From an uncultured Ilumatobacter sp. (lineage in GTDB: Bacteria; Actinomycetota; Acidimicrobiia; Acidimicrobiales; Ilumatobacteraceae): 5,787 nucleotides of DNA. Location of the stretch: contig CALAHA010000371.1 of the NCBI GenBank assembly GCA_937891565.1, forward strand, positions 1 through 5,787, given 5' to 3'. Position 1 is the stretch's first letter, and each line of letters starts with the position of its first letter. This document shows positions 5,585 through 5,787 of the stretch, in pieces. The notes below the pieces were generated by a model that had not been told where the DNA came from, ran no database searches, and saw only the letters and a program-made list of their open reading frames with translations. A program made the translations under genes and the position numbers.

Positions 5585-5598
5585 GAACTGGCCAGTTC
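5585..5598. promoter_or_regulatory. 14-bp perfect palindrome upstream of tpx
   Basis: GAACTGGCCAGTTC is a perfect 14-bp dyad located 18 bp before the tpx ATG and just upstream of a -10-like sequence. It could be an operator for a dimeric regulator, for example a redox-responsive one given the downstream peroxidase. As RNA it gives only a 5-bp stem with a GGCC loop followed by TTCTTCT, a poor terminator for the membrane protein gene that ends 2 bp earlier. Confidence 0.4.
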
Positions 5599-5604
5599 TT
5601 CTGC

Positions 5605-5610
5605 TACAAC
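5605..5610 (+). promoter_or_regulatory. Weak -10-like element before tpx
   Basis: TACAAC ends 6 nt before the tpx ATG. It lacks the final T of TANNNT, so it is weaker than the other three elements. There is no Shine-Dalgarno sequence before tpx, so leaderless transcription is plausible. Read-through from the membrane protein gene is the alternative. Confidence 0.28.
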
Positions 5611-5616
5611 TGCGGT

Positions 5617-5787
5617 ATGGCTGAAGTAACCCTTGGCGGCAACCCCGTCCACACATCCGGCGACCTCCCCACAGTGGGCAGTGCCGCACCGTCGTTTGAC
5701 CTCGCCGCTGCTGACCTCAGCAGCATCGCCAGCGGCGACCTCGTGGGCAAGAACGTGATCCTCAACATCTTCCCGAGCCTCGATACA
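5617..5787 (+). CDS. tpx: Thiol peroxidase Tpx (N-terminal part)
   Basis: The first 57 residues of an atypical 2-Cys peroxiredoxin, running off the window edge. MAEVTLGGNPVHTSGDLPTV, then GSAAPSFDLAAADLSSI and NVILNIFPSLDT, match the Tpx N-terminus closely (family form: GNPV, G..AP.F.L...DL, NIFPS.DT). In E. coli Tpx the peroxidatic cysteine (Cys61) follows NIFPSIDT by a few residues, so here it would lie about three residues beyond the window end and cannot be checked. The enzyme reduces alkyl and lipid hydroperoxides with electrons from thioredoxin in the cytoplasm. The family's full length is about 165-170 residues, so roughly a third is visible. A 14-bp palindrome and a weak -10-like element precede it. 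Confidence 0.93.
   Translation, partial: MAEVTLGGNPVHTSGDLPTVGSAAPSFDLAAADLSSIASGDLVGKNVILNIFPSLDT

Overview
The window is GC-rich (about 60% by eye). It has GTG as well as ATG starts, short gaps, few Shine-Dalgarno sequences, and promoter-like TANNNT hexamers 7-8 nt upstream of several start codons. This suggests a high-GC actinobacterium. The mix of AlkK-type ligase, DUF1996 lipoprotein and plastocyanin-like lipoprotein would fit a marine Acidimicrobiia-like lineage, but that placement is inference and not tested.

Layout. At the left edge is the last 61 codons of a plus-strand ABC transporter ATPase of the polar amino acid type, closed by an intrinsic terminator that overlaps its stop codon. 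Four genes then run on the minus strand (248-4881). In transcription order they are: an AlkK/FadD-like acyl-CoA synthetase (3256-4881); a lipoprotein with a plastocyanin-like type I copper domain (2750-3259), whose GTG overlaps the synthetase TGA; a right-handed parallel beta-helix lipoprotein (1208-2674); and, after a 39-nt hairpin, a DUF1996 lipoprotein (248-1111) with its own likely leaderless promoter. A 62-bp divergent promoter region separates the synthetase from a plus-strand five-helix membrane protein, possibly DedA/VTT-like (4944-5582). The window ends inside tpx, a thiol peroxidase (5617 onward), cut just before its expected peroxidatic cysteine.

How the genes may work together. 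The first three minus-strand genes look like one transcription unit, and the DUF1996 gene is an adjacent, probably separately promoted member. Three consecutive products carry LAAC lipoboxes and disordered Ala/Thr/Asp- or Pro-rich linkers, so they probably sit on the outer face of the cytoplasmic membrane. One would bind copper and one forms a solenoid with six cysteines in the mature chain. The synthetase would act in the cytoplasm. I infer a cell-surface module and cannot name its substrate. The most notable points are this lipoprotein cluster, the unusual translational coupling of a cytoplasmic ligase to a copper lipoprotein, the recurring leaderless promoter arrangement, and dyad symmetries at the DUF1996 and tpx promoters. 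No mobile element, CRISPR array, tRNA or rRNA was seen, and no gene-free stretch exceeds 100 bp.
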